Source of the DNA: Tetraselmis striata
Lineage: Eukaryota > Chlorophyta > Chlorodendrophyceae > Chlorodendrales > Chlorodendraceae
Length of the DNA stretch: 64,000 bases
Assembly: GCA_006384855.1 (NCBI GenBank)
Contig: VCJN01000653.1
Coordinates: 1 to 64,000 of the forward strand
Direction: 5' to 3'
Below the pieces are notes generated by a model that was not told the origin of the DNA, did not search any database, and was given only the letters and a program-made list of their open reading frames with translations. Below, one piece after another: positions 60,378 through 64,000 of the stretch (the first letter of the stretch is position 1; each line of letters starts with the position of its first letter). Both the position numbers and the translations under genes were made by a program.

Positions 60378-61529
60378 TCAGCGCGCCGCGTTGCATGTAT
60401 CAATGCCTGTATATAAAGATGGCAGGGCTCCGCACCTGTCACAGCGAGCCTGCAGAATGAATGAGCTGGTTGTTGCAGGCCTCATGGCGTGTATTTGGGC
60501 AGCAGCAACTCTCCTAGAACTCGCGGAAAAAGGCAGATGAAGGTGATGATAGAGGAGCATTTCCGCCGACCATTGGCTGCCGGTGATGCTGTGCCGCCCA
60601 CCGGGAGCGGCCAGTGTCTGCAGGTGGCAACAGATGTAATATCCATGGATTCAGCCGTTGTGTTCACGACATGAAACCCCGATTCATCATAAAGTGGCGC
60701 ATGTATGCCATGGAATGAGCTGATGAATCTGGTAGGCCTTGCCATTTGATGGAAACTACAGCAGCAGCTCCAATTGTTCAGTGGCGGTCCTCAGCGTGGA
60801 CCCCTCCGAGATGTCAGCCCCACATATTGGTCGACTGTGGAATTGTACTTCGGCACGCACAGGGGTGGCAAAGCCAACACATCATGACGCCCACAAAACG
60901 TTCAAGATATTACATCTCTCCAATCAGGTCAGACTCGAATGAAAAAAGTCAGTTCGAGCGACAACTAGCGACAAGTACCTCCTGTAGCGATAAAGCCGAC
61001 AAGTAGGTATGTGATTCTTGCAGGTTCGCAGTTTTTTCATAGTAGTGAACTACATAGAACCTGCCCAAGCATCGTCCATACGTACCTGTACTAATATATC
61101 TGTATATGAGGATTGCATGACCTGGCTGCAAGAGATGTTAAAAATCACCTCCTGCCTCGGGCAGTAGGCACTAGACAGGCAGTCCTTGCTGCAAAGTCCT
61201 CACGACGACAGGATATGTAGGTTTTATTTGGCGCAATCAGGCGCAACGACCGATCCGTCTCCGTCCGCCCGCGCTACTCCTGTACTGTACGAGAAGTTAT
61301 CGTCGCCTGTACTCTTCGGATGGCTCGAACCGGAGCGCTACGGATTTCATCGTGGATCATCTACCCATATGCCCCGTAGCGAACTACAAGCACCGCATGC
61401 ATACCGCTTTGAAGAATCTGTGGGCATCTGTGGCAATTGATGCGGGGCGGTGCTTGACCGGGACCGCTCGGGAGCCGGCGACTTGACCCTTGAGCCGAGT
61501 GGGCTGCGCCCAGCGGACCGCTCGCGGCC
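60378..61529. other. Intergenic, no gene recognised
   Basis: Contains the 3' flank of the SURNod19 gene and an AT-richer stretch. Frames are short and without signal. Confidence 0.5.
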
Positions 61530-62090
61530 GTCGGACCTGACGCTGGCGGGGTGGGGGGGGCGGCGTGCGATTACGTGATCGACTTCGCGTGCGTGTCCTC
61601 CACGACCCCCACTTGGAGCAACGACCCCCGCTGGTGCACCCCAGGAATCGCGGCGACCGAGGCGGAGCATGCTAAGTTGGCAGCGGACCGGGCGTCTTCC
61701 GCCCCAGTGCAGGGTGTTCACCGGTACTACCCGTTTGTGGTTGAGGACCGCGGCCGTCTCGGGAAGTCCGCTTTGACGGTGGTCTACATCATCGCGGTGC
61801 TGTTGGCTGTGCGCAACTTCCCTGGCGGTCCTTCCGCCCCGACCTCTTGCTTTCTTCGTGGTCAATCCGTTCAGGCACTTCGAAACTTTGTCGCCAGCCA
61901 ACCTGCTGAGTTCCGCCGTCACCTATCGCGCACACGGCGGGGGCTGTTGCAGCGGGTCTCGGCTTGCGTGCATGGTACCCTGGGCGGCATTCTCTCTGCC
62001 GGTGTGCATATGGCCAAGTCTGATGCGTGTGCTCGTGCCCACTCTGCGTCTTCTCATGTTACTGCTTCCACCCCGCAGTCGCTGTAGAGG
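61530..62090 (+). mobile_element. 5'-truncated LINE-like remnant, inverted relative of 27.6-28.2 kb
   Basis: The plus frame 61551-62087 encodes HRYYPFVVEDRGRLGKSALT, a hydrophobic stretch, and FLRGQSVQALRNF, ending with a stop before a T-rich 3' flank. It is about four-fifths identical by eye to the minus-strand frame 28167-27625. The open frame has no upstream reverse transcriptase and no evident start codon or promoter, so it is probably a dead 3' fragment. Similarity between the copies begins near TGACGCTGGCGGGG. The next 620 bp (62091-62711) hold nothing recognisable. Confidence 0.55.
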
Positions 62091-62711
62091 ACCTTTCTGA
62101 TTGCCTTTTATTTTGGTGATTTCCGATATCGCCTACTGCTGCTAGCTCATGTAAATATAGAAGTTATCGTCGCGCCGCGCGAGAGCTTGAGGGTCCACTT
62201 CATCCACTAGTCATCCCTGGAACAAACACAGGAAATAAGCGGATGTATTGCGATATTCAAGTGATCATCATCATGACGGCGACGATGAGCGACGAGCGCC
62301 GCAGCGGCAGGCGAACTATACAGGGTAGTCGCTACCGCCCCCAATATCCGGCTATCAGCATTTCATCGACAGCATCTACGCGGGCCGCGGATTGTTCGCC
62401 CACCGCGCAGCAGCCTCTGCTGTGCGGTAGTTCCTCATACCGGCACGAGTAAGAATAAGTGGTGGATCCGACTACACGAAAAGTCTTTACCAGCCAGGTA
62501 GCACGTGGTATGTGAGCGGAGGATTATACGCGCGCAATAATAATCGCGCGCGTCACCGACTGCCCCGACCCTGGGCCCTCCCCCAGGGCGTTGACGGCGG
62601 GTGTGGAACCGCGCTGTCCACAGCTGCTGCAGGCTCACACCTGTCTCTGCGACTGGGCGAGCAGGGATGCCGCGCTGTGGTCGCCGCCGTGGCGGGGCCC
62701 GGGGGCCGCTG

Positions 62712-63684
62712 ATGGCGGTGCTGGCGCTGTGTGCGACGGTGCTGGGTGGCCCGGTCCGTTGCTGCGCGGCCGGGGGCTCGGCGGTGCCTCAGCCAGGTTA
62801 GCGCTGCCTTATTGAAAGGGAGAGTGTGTTGGGGGGCGGGGGGTGTCCTGCACTGTGCTGCACTGGGCTCGGTGTGGCTGTGCTGGCCGTCGCCGCCTTG
62901 CCGCACTGCACGCCATGGCTCCCTACTCCCTGGGCTCTCACAGCTCCGCACCAACCAATCAACTGACCACCCCCTTCGCTTATCCCCCGCGCGCCTCCCC
63001 TCCATCTCGATGCAGTGATAGCAACAGAGGTCCGTGGCGATTCGGCAGCCTGGCATCGAGGTGCTGAGCGCGATCGGGCGGGCGCGGGGAGCAGCGCGCG
63101 GCGACAGTTGCGGCTGGTGGGGGGCAGGGTGTGGTCGCTGCCGCGATCGCCGCAGGGGGATGGCCCCGACTGGGATGAGACGGCGGACAGGCCGCTCGAG
63201 ATGGGCGCACAGGAGGGGGGGCGCGCCAGCTGGAACCTCCCCGCCCCCGCCGGGCAGTGTGGGGGCATGCCAGCGGCCTGGCTGCCCTCGCCCGCGGAGG
63301 CCTCAGCAACGCCACTGCATCGTGCCCTGCTCGGCAAGGAGCCGGGCCCCCGCCCGCACGTGCGCTCTCGCCGGCGGATGCTGGGCTTCACCGCCATGGG
63401 CGCCGGGTGCGGCAAGGCCAAACAGTACCGTGTGCCGCACGAGAACGACGGCGCGGGGCCGCAGGTGCGGAGGAACCCCAAGGCGTCGGAGAGGCCACTG
63501 GTGGAGTGCCTCAAGGTGGGGCGCCTGCCCCGCCACGCTGGCCTGCATGCAGTGCGCAGCCCCTCCGTGAGCGCGGGGCTGACGCCGCGCCATCGCTGCG
63601 CGCAGGACATCACCAAGTGCAACGCCCCCGCCCGGGCGGCGGCCCGCCAACTGCCCGGCGTGAAGCTGCTGATGAGCAAGCGCG
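62712..63684 (+). CDS. Secreted protein gene, 5' part only
   Basis: The first exon (62712-62796) encodes a signal peptide (MAVLALCATVLGGPVRCCAA). A 219-bp GT-AG intron leads in phase to 63016-63684, which reads VIATEVRGDSAAWH, VWSLPRSPQGDGPDWDE, RRRMLGFTAMGAGCGKAK and HRCAQDITKCNAPARAAARQ. A strong donor (GTGAGC) at 63685 suggests that the gene continues, probably beyond the window; reading through instead gives a stop at 63798. I do not recognise the family. The second exon might contain further introns, since other frames are also open there. Confidence 0.5.
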
Positions 63685-64000
63685 GTGAGCGCCCCGGCTG
63701 CCGAGCCAGTCCCTCCCTGCCAGCAGCGATGTGCCGGTCCTGTGCGTGCGGTGCAGCAGGAGGGATGCCAGGCAGGGCGTTTGTGGACGAGAATATGTAG
63801 CCAACTGCGCGTGAGATGAATACCGCACATGCAAGGGTCGTGGTGCTCTTCTATTGGATGACCGCCGCAGGGCACCATGTACCGTCCATGCTATGTCAGA
63901 GCGCAACGCGATCCTGGGTGTCATTCCCCAGTTTACCTGTTTATACATCTAGAGTGGTTGCGCGAAGCCAAGCCGCCTGAGGGTGGCTGGTGTCACCACG

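Overview
The window is nuclear DNA of a eukaryote, most likely a unicellular alga. This rests on GC-rich coding exons interrupted by many short GT-AG introns with conserved phase, a stress up-regulated Nod19 (SURNod19) protein of the type found in plants and algae, an ER cyclophilin, and a mix of DIRS-like, LTR, LINE-like and pogo/Tigger-like mobile elements. A green alga is my best guess. Nothing here settles the phylum, and there are no bacterial operons, ribosome binding sites or CRISPR arrays. Gene models were spliced by eye, and most were accepted because exon phases close without stop codons.

Layout. 1-5.9 kb is gene-poor, with an eight-copy satellite of about 186 bp (0.87-2.26 kb) and a 1.5-kb-spaced direct repeat that may be the remains of an LTR element. 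5.9-8.3 kb holds a decayed pogo/Tigger transposase with introns and a Cys/His-rich N-terminus. 9.5-15.1 kb (minus) is a ten-exon gene for an Arg/Ser-rich protein with an 86-residue tandem repeat. 15.2-20.9 kb is repeats and decayed sequence. 21.2-23.3 kb (plus) encodes a secreted F5/8-type-C (fucolectin-like) protein. 24.7-27.3 kb (minus) encodes a secreted trypsin-like protease with a Cys-rich C-terminal module. 27.6-28.2 kb is a LINE-like tail whose inverted relative sits at 61.5-62.1 kb. 30.2-35.1 kb (minus) carries a class I/II aminotransferase directly followed by a GhrA-like glyoxylate/hydroxypyruvate reductase, either a close pair or a fusion. 36.7-38.2 kb has a weak gene, and 39.8-45.0 kb (minus) a seven-exon gene for a large low-complexity protein.

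45.9-50.5 kb is a mobile-element cluster: a DIRS-like element with inverted terminal repeats and an internal complementary region, then a short LTR element with a 5-bp target duplication. 50.9-52.2 kb (plus) is an ER-type cyclophilin. 52.2-57.5 kb is gene-poor, with one stretch of unusual base composition. 57.5-60.4 kb (plus) is the SURNod19 gene, and a secreted-protein gene starts at 62.7 kb and runs towards the right edge.

Themes. Four or five genes encode proteins entering the secretory pathway (lectin-like, protease, cyclophilin, SURNod19, the right-edge gene). The aminotransferase and reductase could act in sequence on amino acid and 2-oxo/2-hydroxy acid pairs such as serine, hydroxypyruvate and glycerate; that is inference. 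The DNA is also marked by long dG:dC tracts, many of them in introns next to splice sites, and by dispersed short words (TAGTCGCTA, GTACC-GTAC arrays).
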